A stretch of DNA of 8,148 bases, from contig CANKQN010000041.1 in the NCBI GenBank assembly GCA_947485035.1, forward strand, positions 1 to 8,148. The letters run 5' to 3'. This DNA comes from Rickettsiales bacterium. Its GTDB lineage: Bacteria > Pseudomonadota > Alphaproteobacteria > Rickettsiales > Deianiraeaceae. The stretch's first letter is position 1. Each line of letters starts with the position of its first letter. A model generated the notes under the pieces. The model had not been told where the DNA came from. It did not search any database and was given only the letters and a program-made list of their open reading frames with translations. Both the position numbers and the translations under genes were made by a program. This document shows, piece after piece, positions 1 to 6,093 of this stretch.

Positions 1-352
1 GATTTAATAAATATCTGTATTTTCTACCTTCTTGTGGAGTTGCAGCGTAATTTGCTTCAAGCTCATTATATTTTTCTTGAGCGTATTGCTTTCTATTGGG
101 ATTATTATTAAGATTGCAATCTTCTCCTGCGTATGCAATATTGATATCACTTGCGTTATTTAAAAATCGCTTTATTGCATCTTGTGTTGTAAATGCATCA
201 ATGTGTGCAAATCCACGCGTTTCATCGCTGTATTTAACTGCAACAAAAATACATGTGCGAATTCCGTCCGTTTGCACTTGCAAAATTGAATGCAAATCAC
301 TTTTTTGCAACTTTAAAAACTCGTTTTCATGTATATATATATTATTTTGCAT
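1..352 (-). CDS. Unrecognised protein, N-terminal part (C-terminus beyond the left edge); possible CheD/NTAN1-like fold
   Basis: Reading the minus strand from the ATG at 352-350 gives 117 codons without a stop, continuing off the window edge. The protein begins MQNNIYIHENEFLKLQK and uses GCA, GAA, CAA and AAA codons like its neighbours, so it looks coding. An in-frame stop (373-371) lies seven codons upstream, and no ATG lies between, which supports this start. AAAGG sits only two bases before the ATG, too close for an ideal ribosome binding site. No signal peptide or membrane segment is seen in this part, so a cytoplasmic protein is likely. I do not recognise the family with certainty. Residues 30-52 (GIRTC at 30-34, then a hydrophobic strand, then AHID at 49-52) resemble the catalytic Cys and His region of CheD and NTAN1 deamidases, followed by a strand INIAYAGED (70-78). 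This is motif resemblance only. The gene has its own promoter and palindrome upstream. Confidence 0.72.
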   Translation of the reverse strand, partial: MQNNIYIHENEFLKLQKSDLHSILQVQTDGIRTCIFVAVKYSDETRGFAHIDAFTTQDAIKRFLNNASDINIAYAGEDCNLNNNPNRKQYAQEKYNELEANYAATPQEGRKYRYLLN

Positions 353-368
353 AGCCTTTAAAATTATT

Positions 369-386
369 TGTTATTGAATAATAACA
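369..386. promoter_or_regulatory. Perfect 18-bp palindrome, candidate operator
   Basis: TGTTATT and AATAACA form perfect 7-base arms around a GAAT centre. The palindrome covers the whole -10 box of the leftward promoter and its expected transcription start, the classic place for a repressor site. It is 17 bases outside the gene start. It has no GC-rich stem or T run, so it does not look like a terminator. Which regulator binds it cannot be told; an AT-rich palindrome of this size suits several dimeric helix-turn-helix regulators, including Fur-family proteins, and a Fur-family gene lies in the neighbouring operon. Confidence 0.4.
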
Positions 387-406
387 CACTTTTTCCCAAA
401 AATCAA
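378..406 (-). promoter_or_regulatory. Candidate sigma70 promoter for the leftmost minus-strand gene
   Basis: On the minus strand there is a -35 box TTGATT (406-401, 4 of 6 to consensus), a 17-base spacer and a -10 box TATTAT (383-378, 5 of 6). Transcription would start near 371, leaving a leader of about 20 bases before the ATG at 352. The spacing and position suit the gene. It points away from the fabI promoter, so the gap holds a divergent promoter pair. Confidence 0.55.
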
Positions 407-432
407 GGTTTTCGCTCAACAAAAATAAAATC

Positions 433-460
433 TTGACAATCCCAGTTTTACCCTTCAAAT
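433..460 (+). promoter_or_regulatory. Candidate promoter of the fabI-fabZ-fur-mfd operon
   Basis: A perfect -35 hexamer TTGACA (433-438), preceded by C as in many alphaproteobacterial promoters, is followed after 16 bases by TCAAAT (455-460, 4 of 6 to TATAAT). The leader to the fabI ATG at 496 would be about 30 bases. No other promoter-like pair is evident inside the tight gene cluster, so this probably drives all four genes. Confidence 0.5.
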
Positions 461-495
461 AACTAAATTGAGTTAGAAACTTATTTTTTTGTTAT

Positions 496-1278
496 ATGTC
501 AAACCTTATGAAAGGAAAAAAAGGCGTTATTATGGGTCTTGCAAATAAAATGTCAATTGCTTATGGAATTGCGAAATCGTTGGTTGATAACGGTGCGGAG
601 GTCATTTTGACATATCAAGGAGAGGCACTTTACAAAAGAGTTATGCCAATTGCTGAAGAACTTGGAATTAAAACTGTTATTGAATGCGATGTTTCAACGG
701 ATGAAAAAATCGCAGAAACATTCAAAATAATTCACGAAAAAGAAGGAAACCTTGATTTCGTAGTTCATTCAATCGGATTTTCCGACAAAAACCAACTTCG
801 TGGAAATTTCTACGACACAACCCGTGAAAACTTCACAATGACAATGGAAATTTCGTGCTATTCATTCATCGCTGTTTGTAAATACGCACAACCATACTTA
901 AATCCAAATGCTTCAATGCTTACACTTTCCTATTACGGTGCCGAAAAATATATTCCACACTACAATGTGATGGGTGTTGCAAAGGCGGCTTTGGAAGCAG
1001 CAGTTCGCTATCTTTCCGTTGACTACGGTAAAAATGGAATGAGGGTGAACGCAATTTCAGCTGGTCCAATTAAAACACTTGCAGCATCGGGAATTGGCGA
1101 TTTCAAGCTAATTTTCAACTGGATGGAAGAAAACACTCCACTTAAACGCAACACAACAATTGAAGAAGTTGGTGGAACTGCTACATACCTACTTTCCGAA
1201 CTTGCAGCCGGTGTTACAGGCGAAGTTCTTCATGTTGATTCTGGCTATCATGTAGTTGGAATGAAAATGGTTGATTAA
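496..1278 (+). CDS. fabI: Enoyl-[acyl-carrier-protein] reductase (NADH), FabI type
   Basis: Catalyses the last step of each cycle of type II fatty acid elongation, reducing trans-2-enoyl-ACP to acyl-ACP in the cytoplasm. The protein has 260 residues, the normal FabI length. The variant short-chain dehydrogenase dinucleotide site is GLANKMSIAYGIAK at 14-27. The catalytic tyrosine and lysine are Y156 and K163 in YNVMGVAK, with the conserved Tyr at 146 or 147 in SYYGAEK. The stretch ISAGPIKTLAASGIGDF (187-203) matches the FabI substrate-binding region. The end GEVLHVDSGYHVVGM is typical. The start at 496 matches the alphaproteobacterial form, with about five residues before KGKKG; the next ATG at 508 would cut conserved residues. 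There is no Shine-Dalgarno sequence before it. It is first in an operon and 17 bases ahead of fabZ, the enzyme of the preceding reaction, so the two act together. Confidence 0.97.
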   Translation: MSNLMKGKKGVIMGLANKMSIAYGIAKSLVDNGAEVILTYQGEALYKRVMPIAEELGIKTVIECDVSTDEKIAETFKIIHEKEGNLDFVVHSIGFSDKNQLRGNFYDTTRENFTMTMEISCYSFIAVCKYAQPYLNPNASMLTLSYYGAEKYIPHYNVMGVAKAALEAAVRYLSVDYGKNGMRVNAISAGPIKTLAASGIGDFKLIFNWMEENTPLKRNTTIEEVGGTATYLLSELAAGVTGEVLHVDSGYHVVGMKMVD

Positions 1279-1295
1279 CTTATTTATAACGGTTG

Positions 1296-1739
1296 ATGTC
1301 TTACGCATTTGGAATTGAAAAAATAAAAAAACTCCTACCACACAGATACCCCATGCTCTTGATTGACAGAGTAAAGGATATTGTTCGTGGAAAAAGCATT
1401 GTTGCCATCAAAAATGTCACAGTGAACGAAGAATTTTTTAACGGACACTTCCCCTCCAAACCTGTTATGCCGGGCGTGTTAATTGTTGAAGCAATGGCAC
1501 AGGCATCTGGCTTGCTTGCACTGGATACCATGGGTGATGATGTCACCGAAAATGCACTTGTCTACTTCCTTTCAATTGAAAATGCAAAGTTCCGCAAACC
1601 TGTTGAACCGGGTGATGTTCTTGAAATTCACTCACGCATTTTGACGAACAAGTCCTCAATTTGTAAATTTGAATGCGAAGCTTTGGTTGACGGGAAAAAA
1701 GTTGCAGAAGCGACTATTTGTGCGAAAGTTGTTCTGTAA
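1296..1739 (+). CDS. fabZ: 3-hydroxyacyl-[acyl-carrier-protein] dehydratase FabZ
   Basis: A hotdog-fold dehydratase that turns 3-hydroxyacyl-ACP into trans-2-enoyl-ACP, the substrate of FabI next door. Taken from the ATG at 1296 it has 147 residues, the usual length. Seen motifs are LLPHRYPMLLIDRV (13-26) and the active-site stretch GHFPSKPVMPGVLIVEAMAQ (50-69), where H51 and E65 are the expected catalytic pair. FRKPVEPGDVLEI (99-111) is also characteristic. A TTG codon directly before the ATG could extend it by one residue, but ATG is the simpler choice. The stop is three bases before the fur start. In many proteobacteria fabZ lies in the lpxD-fabZ-lpxA cluster for lipid A; here it stands with fabI, so its main link is to fatty acid elongation. 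Confidence 0.97.
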   Translation: MSYAFGIEKIKKLLPHRYPMLLIDRVKDIVRGKSIVAIKNVTVNEEFFNGHFPSKPVMPGVLIVEAMAQASGLLALDTMGDDVTENALVYFLSIENAKFRKPVEPGDVLEIHSRILTNKSSICKFECEALVDGKKVAEATICAKVVL

Positions 1740-1742
1740 ATT

Positions 1743-2180
1743 ATGAAACATCTGACCTACGAAGAATTTGTTGAAAAAATTCAGAAATCTTTTAAGGAGA
1801 AAAAATTCACAATGACCACCCAACGCGAAATTATCCTTCGCACAATTTATGATTCCGAAGATCACCCAGACATCGATGAAATTTACCTTCGTTCAAGAAA
1901 AGTTGACCAAAAAATTGGTATAGCAACTGTTTATCGCACGGTTTCCGCCCTTGTTGAAACGGGTGTTATTGAAAAATTGGATTTCAAAGACGGAAAGGCT
2001 CGCTATGAAGAATCGGCAACTTGCCATCATCACGACCATCTAATCGATGTTGACACCAACGAAGTGCATGAATTTTTCAACGACGAAATTGAGAAGCTTA
2101 AACATAAAATTGCAGAAGAAATGGGCTACGAACTTGTGTATCACAGACTTGATTTATACGGGAAAAAAATTGTGAAATAA
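1743..2180 (+). CDS. fur: Fur-family metal-responsive transcriptional regulator (alphaproteobacterial Fur/Mur type)
   Basis: A dimeric DNA-binding repressor that senses iron or manganese. Its 145 residues show the winged-helix N-terminal domain with recognition helix region IGIATVYRTVSALVETGVI (58-76), then the metal-binding and dimerisation domain with CHHHDHLIDVDT (94-105) and YHRLDLYG (133-140). The histidines at 95, 96, 97, 99 and 134, and H41 in the hinge-side region, are candidate ligands. The only cysteine is C94; the Cys-x2-Cys structural zinc site seen in E. coli Fur is absent, as is usual in alphaproteobacterial Fur and Mur, so iron versus manganese sensing cannot be decided from sequence. 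It starts three bases after fabZ and its stop TAA overlaps the mfd start by one base (TAATG), implying translational coupling. The gap upstream of fabI contains a palindrome it might bind, which is inference only. Confidence 0.92.
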   Translation: MKHLTYEEFVEKIQKSFKEKKFTMTTQREIILRTIYDSEDHPDIDEIYLRSRKVDQKIGIATVYRTVSALVETGVIEKLDFKDGKARYEESATCHHHDHLIDVDTNEVHEFFNDEIEKLKHKIAEEMGYELVYHRLDLYGKKIVK

Positions 2181-4531
2181 TGCAAAGTCAAATTCTTCAA
2201 ACAAATTTCAAGGATATATTTTCCGCAATAAACCACATAAGAACGGTGGTTTCACACGGGAATGAAGTGTTTATTTGTTCAAATTCCGAACTTTCACTGC
2301 GACCAATTCAACGAATTTTGGAGGAATACAGCCTGAATGCAGAAATTGTGACAAAATTTTCGGAGGCAAAATCCGGACGAATTAACATTTGTAAGTATAT
2401 TACGAAAAAATCTTTCTCTCATAGGAAAAACTTTTTTTTTACGGAAGAATCGGTGTTTGGAAAGGTTGTTGTTTCAGCAAAAAAACGCAAAGATGTTGCT
2501 ATCAAAAAACAAATGCTTATTGCAAATGGCTTTGAAGCTGGTGATTTGGTCGTTCACAAAAAACACGGAGTTGCAAAATTTGAAGGCTTGGTTCTGATTA
2601 AAACACAAGACCGCCAATATGACACCGCTCGCTTGGTTTATTCCGGCGGCGATGTTCTTTATGTGCCAATTTTCAACATCGATATTCTTGCAAAATACGG
2701 ATCAGTTCCCGACGGTGCAAGTGTGGAATCGCTTTTGGATAAATTAACAGGCGGAAATTTTGGCACAAGAAGGGAAAAAGTTCGCAAAAATCTGCTCGAA
2801 ATTGCACATAAATTGGTGGAGGATGCAGCAAAAAGAAAGGCGACGGAGGGCTCTGCATTCTATGAAAATGAAATAACAAAAAAATTCGACGATAACTTCC
2901 TTTTTGCATTGACGGACGATCAGGCTCTTGCAATTGAGGATTGTAAAAACGACCTTTCTTCAACTCGCCTTATGGAGAGGTTGATTTGCGGCGATGTTGG
3001 TTTTGGAAAAACGGAAGTTGCAATGCGTGCCTGCGCTTTAGTTGCGTTGAATGATGGGTACAAGGGGCAAATTTGTGTGATATGTCCAACCACGATTCTT
3101 GCGGGTCAACACTATAAATCATTTCAAAAGCGTTTTCACGGCTTTGATGTCAGAATTGCAAAAATTACACGAACAACGACGGCAAAAGAACGAAAATTGA
3201 TAATTCAGCAAATAAACTGCGGTGAAATTGACATTTTGATAGCAACTCATGCGGGTTTTAGCGAGGAAATTAAGTTCAAAAACCTTGAATTGCTGATTAT
3301 TGACGAAGAACAGCATTTTGGTGTTGCTCAAAAAGAGAAAATGAAAGAGCGTTTTCCCTGCCATATTCTGCTCCTTTCCGCAACGCCAATTCCACGAACC
3401 CTTCAAATGGGGCTTTCTGGCATAAAAGATATTTCGATCATCGCAACGCCACCTTTCGACCGCATACTTCCGCAAACACAGGTAATGGTATTCGATTCAA
3501 TGGTTATCGCAAATGCAATTGTGCGTGAAAAAGAGCGTGGCGGGAGAACATTTTTCGTCTGCCCACGAGTTTCCGACCTTGAAGAGCAGAAAACTCGCAT
3601 TTTAGGCATAACCGGCGGAAGTATTAGCGTTGGAATTGCACACGGTGGAATGCCTCCCGAGGATTTAGAAAATGTGATGGAGAGGTTCTACACTGGAATT
3701 TACGATGTTCTTGTGACAACAAGCATTGTTGAATCTGGCATTGATATTTCCTTTGCAAACACGATGGTTTTGTATCGCGCTGAAATGTTTGGACTTTCCG
3801 CCCTGTATCAACTTCGTGGAAGGGTTGGCAGGGGTAGCGTGCAAAGTTTCGTCTATTTTGTTGTGAAGGATATCGACCGCATGACGATCAACGCAAAGCA
3901 ACGTCTGAAAGCGATTTCTGCCATTTCAAGCCTTGGCGAGGGCATGAAAATTTCACTGAGCGACCTTGATATAAGAGGCTCTGGAAATATTGTTGGCAAG
4001 GAACAAAGTGGGAAAATGAACGATGTTGGAGTGGAACTTTACGAGCAAATGCTCAAAGAAGCAGTTATGGAAGTTAAAAATGAAGTTGCTACACAGGAAG
4101 AAGAGTGTGAAATTAAAATCAACATTCCATTTTTCATTCCCGAGGAATATATTCCCGATTTCTCAATTCGCATGCAGATTTATCGACAAATTTCTGACGC
4201 AAAATCTCTTGAAGAACTGGCGATTATTCAAGATGAAATTCTTGACAGATTCGGGAAAATTCCGCAACCAATCACCAACCTTTTAGATATAATAAAAGTG
4301 AAAATTCGTGCGAAAAAATGCGGAATTGTAAAGATTGAGGTTGGAATTAAGGGTGTGATTATTGGGTTTTCGCCAACATTTCCAAAATTTGATGCAATTT
4401 TACTAGTAATTCAAAAGCAACCAAAATTTGTGCAACTTAAAAGTGCGTCCTCAATTTTGTGCATCAAAGATGGTGAAAATTTCCTGCAAAAAACGAACGA
4501 TATTCTTAAATGGATTGAAGGTTTGAAGTGA
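2180..4531 (+). CDS. mfd: Transcription-repair coupling factor Mfd, short form lacking the UvrB-like domains
   Basis: Mfd removes stalled RNA polymerase with an ATP-driven DNA translocase and normally recruits UvrA. This protein has 783 residues against about 1150 for the family. Residues about 20-95 resemble domain 3 (ending FFFTEESVFGK). The RNA polymerase interaction domain follows (about 118-175: FEAGDLVVHKKHGVAKFEG, then LYVPI). The translocase has Walker A GDVGFGKT (271-278), the Q/helicase entry TDDQALAI (245-252), DEEQ (375-378), SATPIPRTLQM (400-410) and motif VI QLRGRVGRG (544-552), then the translocation motif region through 611 and domain 7 (about 640-783, IPEEYIPDFSIRMQIYRQI). 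The UvrB-homology domains 1 and 2, with the UvrA contact, are absent; fur lies immediately upstream with a one-base overlap, so they are not simply unannotated. Translocase motifs are intact, so RNA polymerase displacement is plausible while UvrA recruitment is not. A run of nine T lies at 2432-2440. Confidence 0.95.
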   Translation: MQSQILQTNFKDIFSAINHIRTVVSHGNEVFICSNSELSLRPIQRILEEYSLNAEIVTKFSEAKSGRINICKYITKKSFSHRKNFFFTEESVFGKVVVSAKKRKDVAIKKQMLIANGFEAGDLVVHKKHGVAKFEGLVLIKTQDRQYDTARLVYSGGDVLYVPIFNIDILAKYGSVPDGASVESLLDKLTGGNFGTRREKVRKNLLEIAHKLVEDAAKRKATEGSAFYENEITKKFDDNFLFALTDDQALAIEDCKNDLSSTRLMERLICGDVGFGKTEVAMRACALVALNDGYKGQICVICPTTILAGQHYKSFQKRFHGFDVRIAKITRTTTAKERKLIIQQINCGEIDILIATHAGFSEEIKFKNLELLIIDEEQHFGVAQKEKMKERFPCHILLLSATPIPRTLQMGLSGIKDISIIATPPFDRILPQTQVMVFDSMVIANAIVREKERGGRTFFVCPRVSDLEEQKTRILGITGGSISVGIAHGGMPPEDLENVMERFYTGIYDVLVTTSIVESGIDISFANTMVLYRAEMFGLSALYQLRGRVGRGSVQSFVYFVVKDIDRMTINAKQRLKAISAISSLGEGMKISLSDLDIRGSGNIVGKEQSGKMNDVGVELYEQMLKEAVMEVKNEVATQEEECEIKINIPFFIPEEYIPDFSIRMQIYRQISDAKSLEELAIIQDEILDRFGKIPQPITNLLDIIKVKIRAKKCGIVKIEVGIKGVIIGFSPTFPKFDAILLVIQKQPKFVQLKSASSILCIKDGENFLQKTNDILKWIEGLK

Positions 4532-4544
4532 TTATTGCGATTTT

Positions 4545-4587
4545 GAAGTAGCGTGAGTGCTAAATTTTATTCGAGATGCTACTTTTT
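4545..4587 (+). terminator. Candidate intrinsic terminator after mfd
   Basis: AAGTAGCGT (4546-4554) can pair with ATGCTACTT (4576-4584), nine pairs including one G-T wobble, around a loop of about 21 bases, followed by a run of five T (4583-4587). It begins about 14 bases after the mfd stop. The right arm overlaps the stop and last codons of gmhA on the other strand. In the minus direction no T run follows the stem, so it would mainly stop the mfd transcript. The long loop and low GC make it moderate evidence. Confidence 0.45.
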
Positions 4588-5163
4588 GAAGTGAGAAAAC
4601 ATCAATTCCTCGATAACTCCGCAAATTATATGACCAATGCAAATGTGTCCTTCTTGCACTTTTGGAGTGTAGCTTGATGGAATATTGATTTGCTCATCGG
4701 AAATTTGCCCGATATCACGACCATCAATTCCAAGCATGCCAACGGTTTTTATGTTCATTTTTTTTGCTTGTTCGAATGCTAAAAGAATATTTTTACTTCT
4801 GCCAGATGTTGAAAAGCCGAAAAGAACATCACCATTGCGACCAATTGCTTCAAGCTGTCTTGAAAAGACACGCTCGTAACCGTAGTCATTTCCAATAGCT
4901 GTAAGAGCTGATGTATCAGTTGTAAGTGCTATTGAAGCAAGTCCGGGTCTGTCAAAATTAAAGCGACTTACCAGTTCGGCTGCGAGGTGCTGGGAATCGG
5001 CAGCTGAACCACCGTTTCCGCAGAATATTATTTTGCCACCAGAATTTAGAGACTCAATACAAATGTTTGCAATTTTCAAAATATTTTCTTGAAATGCGAC
5101 ATCAAGAAGAATTTTTTCTATTAAATCCTTTGTCTGAGAAAGTTCATGATGAATGAATTGCAT
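4579..5163 (-). CDS. gmhA: D-sedoheptulose 7-phosphate isomerase (phosphoheptose isomerase)
   Basis: A SIS-domain enzyme that converts sedoheptulose 7-phosphate to D-glycero-D-manno-heptose 7-phosphate, the first step to ADP- or GDP-heptose for lipopolysaccharide core or surface glycans; it acts in the cytoplasm. The 194 residues fit the family length. Seen are the phosphosugar loop CGNGGSAADSQHLAAELVSRF (48-68), STSGRSKN (118-125, more often TSGNSxN) and the C-terminal VQEGHICIGHIICGVIEE. By position E63 and H178 match the catalytic Glu and His of E. coli GmhA. The start ATG at 5163 gives the usual N-terminal helix; no Shine-Dalgarno sequence precedes it. It begins 19 bases after the rplY stop on the same strand, so the two are probably co-transcribed. 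The alternative DiaA/SIS initiator family is less likely because the full GmhA signature is present. Confidence 0.92.
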   Translation of the reverse strand: MQFIHHELSQTKDLIEKILLDVAFQENILKIANICIESLNSGGKIIFCGNGGSAADSQHLAAELVSRFNFDRPGLASIALTTDTSALTAIGNDYGYERVFSRQLEAIGRNGDVLFGFSTSGRSKNILLAFEQAKKMNIKTVGMLGIDGRDIGQISDEQINIPSSYTPKVQEGHICIGHIICGVIEELMFSHFKK

Positions 5164-5182
5164 AAAGTAAAAAAATTATTTT

Positions 5183-5755
5183 TTACTCTTCAACAGCTTC
5201 ACCTTTATCTTTACGACCACGACCAAGGATACTCAAAATGAAAGTTTTTTTCGGGAATGAATATGCAGGGTTTTCAGGTAGCGATGTTGTGAAAATTGTT
5301 CTTCCAATACCGAATTTTTCGATATCAATTGTAACTTTTTCAGGTATAGCCGAAGATTCACACTGAACAAGAATGTTGTGAGCACCAATGTTAAGCTTTC
5401 CACCACCTTTAATACCAACAGATTTCGCACGGTTGATAACATCAACAGGAACCATCACTTCGATAACACCTTCCGCAGGAACTTCATTAAATTCGATGTG
5501 AAGAATTCTTTCTGTAATTGGGTGAAAATCAATTGTTCTTGGAAGAGCTGTAAATGTTTTGCCTTCAAGGGAAAGTTCCAGCTTGGTATTAAGGAACTTG
5601 TAGTCCTGAATTAGCTTTGTGAATTCTTTTTCAGAAATGGCGATGTGAACAACTGTGCCTGATTTAGAGTAAATTGTCGCTGGAATCAATGCGTTTTTTC
5701 TTAATGCTTTCGATTTTAAAGTTCCAAATAAATTTCTAGGTTGTGCCGAGATCAT
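5183..5755 (-). CDS. rplY: 50S ribosomal protein L25/general stress protein Ctc
   Basis: Binds 5S rRNA in the large ribosomal subunit. The 190-residue protein is the long, two-domain TL5/Ctc form: an N-terminal 5S-binding domain (1 to about 92, including the signature HPITERILHIEF at 78-89) and a C-terminal beta domain (about 96-180, with VPVDVINRAKSVGIKGGGKL and IPEKVTIDIEKFGIGRTI). The tail ends in an acidic EAVEE. The open frame extends 11 codons upstream to a TTG at 5788, but those residues (FLCLIYFFYK) are unlike L25; the ATG at 5755 gives MISAQPRNLFG, which aligns with the normal L25 start. In many bacteria rplY precedes pth; here it precedes gmhA. A TTGACA box lies 47 bases upstream of the ATG. 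Confidence 0.94.
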   Translation of the reverse strand: MISAQPRNLFGTLKSKALRKNALIPATIYSKSGTVVHIAISEKEFTKLIQDYKFLNTKLELSLEGKTFTALPRTIDFHPITERILHIEFNEVPAEGVIEVMVPVDVINRAKSVGIKGGGKLNIGAHNILVQCESSAIPEKVTIDIEKFGIGRTIFTTSLPENPAYSFPKKTFILSILGRGRKDKGEAVEE

Positions 5756-5802
5756 CTTGTAAAAAAAATATATTAAACAAAGAAACAATCAATAAATTTA
5801 AA

Positions 5803-5808
5803 TGTCAA
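5803..5808 (-). promoter_or_regulatory. Candidate -35 element for rplY-gmhA
   Basis: TTGACA is read on the minus strand (5808-5803), preceded by CAC. The expected -10 position, 16-18 bases downstream, reads TTTCTT or close to it and is a poor match to TATAAT, so only the -35 part is supported. The position upstream of rplY and the mirror copy facing rpmD make a promoter likely. Confidence 0.4.
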
Positions 5809-5856
5809 GTGGAAAAATAATTAAAAAAACCACATTATTAAACAAAGCACTTGACA
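5803..5856. repeat. Inverted repeat of the 9-mer CACTTGACA between divergent genes
   Basis: TGTCAAGTG (5803-5811) and CACTTGACA (5848-5856) are perfect reverse complements 36 bases apart. Each arm carries a TTGACA -35 hexamer pointing outward, one toward rplY and the other toward rpmD, at nearly equal distance from the two start codons (47 and 49 bases). The simplest reading is a pair of similar divergent promoters; a shared regulator site or a stem-loop is possible. Within it GTGG (5809-5812) and CCAC (5830-5833) offer a second, shorter pairing. Confidence 0.6.
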
Positions 5857-5880
5857 AATAAAATATACAGCCTTAATAGT
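5851..5880 (+). promoter_or_regulatory. Candidate promoter of the rpmD-atpB-ribH-dapF operon
   Basis: A perfect TTGACA (5851-5856), preceded by CAC, is followed after 18 bases by AATAGT (5875-5880, 4 of 6), or after 17 bases by TAATAG (3 of 6). The -10 part is weak, which is common in alphaproteobacteria. It would give a leader of roughly 20 bases before the rpmD ATG at 5906. Confidence 0.45.
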
Positions 5881-5905
5881 TCGGAAAATTCGCATCAATA
5901 TATTT

Positions 5906-6091
5906 ATGGCAAACTACATCATTACACAAATAAAAAGCACAATTGGAATTCGTGAGGAAGTTAAACAACACATGAAGTCTCTTGGTCTTAAAAAAATTGG
6001 ATCAAAGTCTATTATCCAAAAACTTCCCGCATCTGACGGTCTCGTTGCAAAAGTTTCACACCTAATTAAATTCGAAGTTGTAGAAAGCTAG
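5906..6091 (+). CDS. rpmD: 50S ribosomal protein L30
   Basis: A small protein of the large ribosomal subunit. The 61 residues match the bacterial L30 length and pattern: ITQIKSTIGIREEVKQHMKS (6-25), LGLKKIGS (26-33) and the C-terminal VAKVSHLIKFEV (48-59). E. coli L30 shows the same order of ITQ-x-RS-x-IG, LGL-R-x-IG and a final V-K-V-E. The start at 5906 is the only sensible one; no Shine-Dalgarno sequence is present. Normally rpmD sits between rpsE and rplO in the spc ribosomal protein operon. Here it heads a cluster with atpB, beginning only two bases before the atpB start, so this copy has been moved or is an extra copy. Whether the spc operon of this genome lacks rpmD cannot be seen. Confidence 0.88.
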   Translation: MANYIITQIKSTIGIREEVKQHMKSLGLKKIGSKSIIQKLPASDGLVAKVSHLIKFEVVES

Positions 6092-6093
6092 AA

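Noticed and set aside
331..342. TATATATATA tract as a repeat or origin element
   Set aside because: It is a short alternating run inside the coding start of the leftmost gene, encoding Ile-Tyr-Ile; no other origin-like elements such as DnaA boxes accompany it.
96..377. Plus-strand open frame of 93 codons with a hydrophobic, Cys-rich product
   Set aside because: It lies opposite a minus-strand frame that is open from 352 to the window edge, uses the codons favoured by neighbouring genes and has a good promoter. The plus-strand product looks like a shadow.
1293..1295. TTG as the fabZ start, giving one more residue
   Set aside because: An ATG follows at once and gives the normal N-terminus; nothing supports the TTG.
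4023..4286. Plus-strand open frame of 87 codons in another frame of mfd
   Set aside because: It is a shadow of domain 7 of mfd, which matches the family across the whole stretch.
5756..5788. TTG-initiated 11-residue extension of L25
   Set aside because: The extra residues are hydrophobic and unlike any L25 start, while the ATG at 5755 aligns with the family.
5821..5841. CtrA-like TTAA pair upstream of rpmD
   Set aside because: The two TTAA words are 13 bases apart rather than the 7 expected for a CtrA box, and such words are common in AT-rich DNA.
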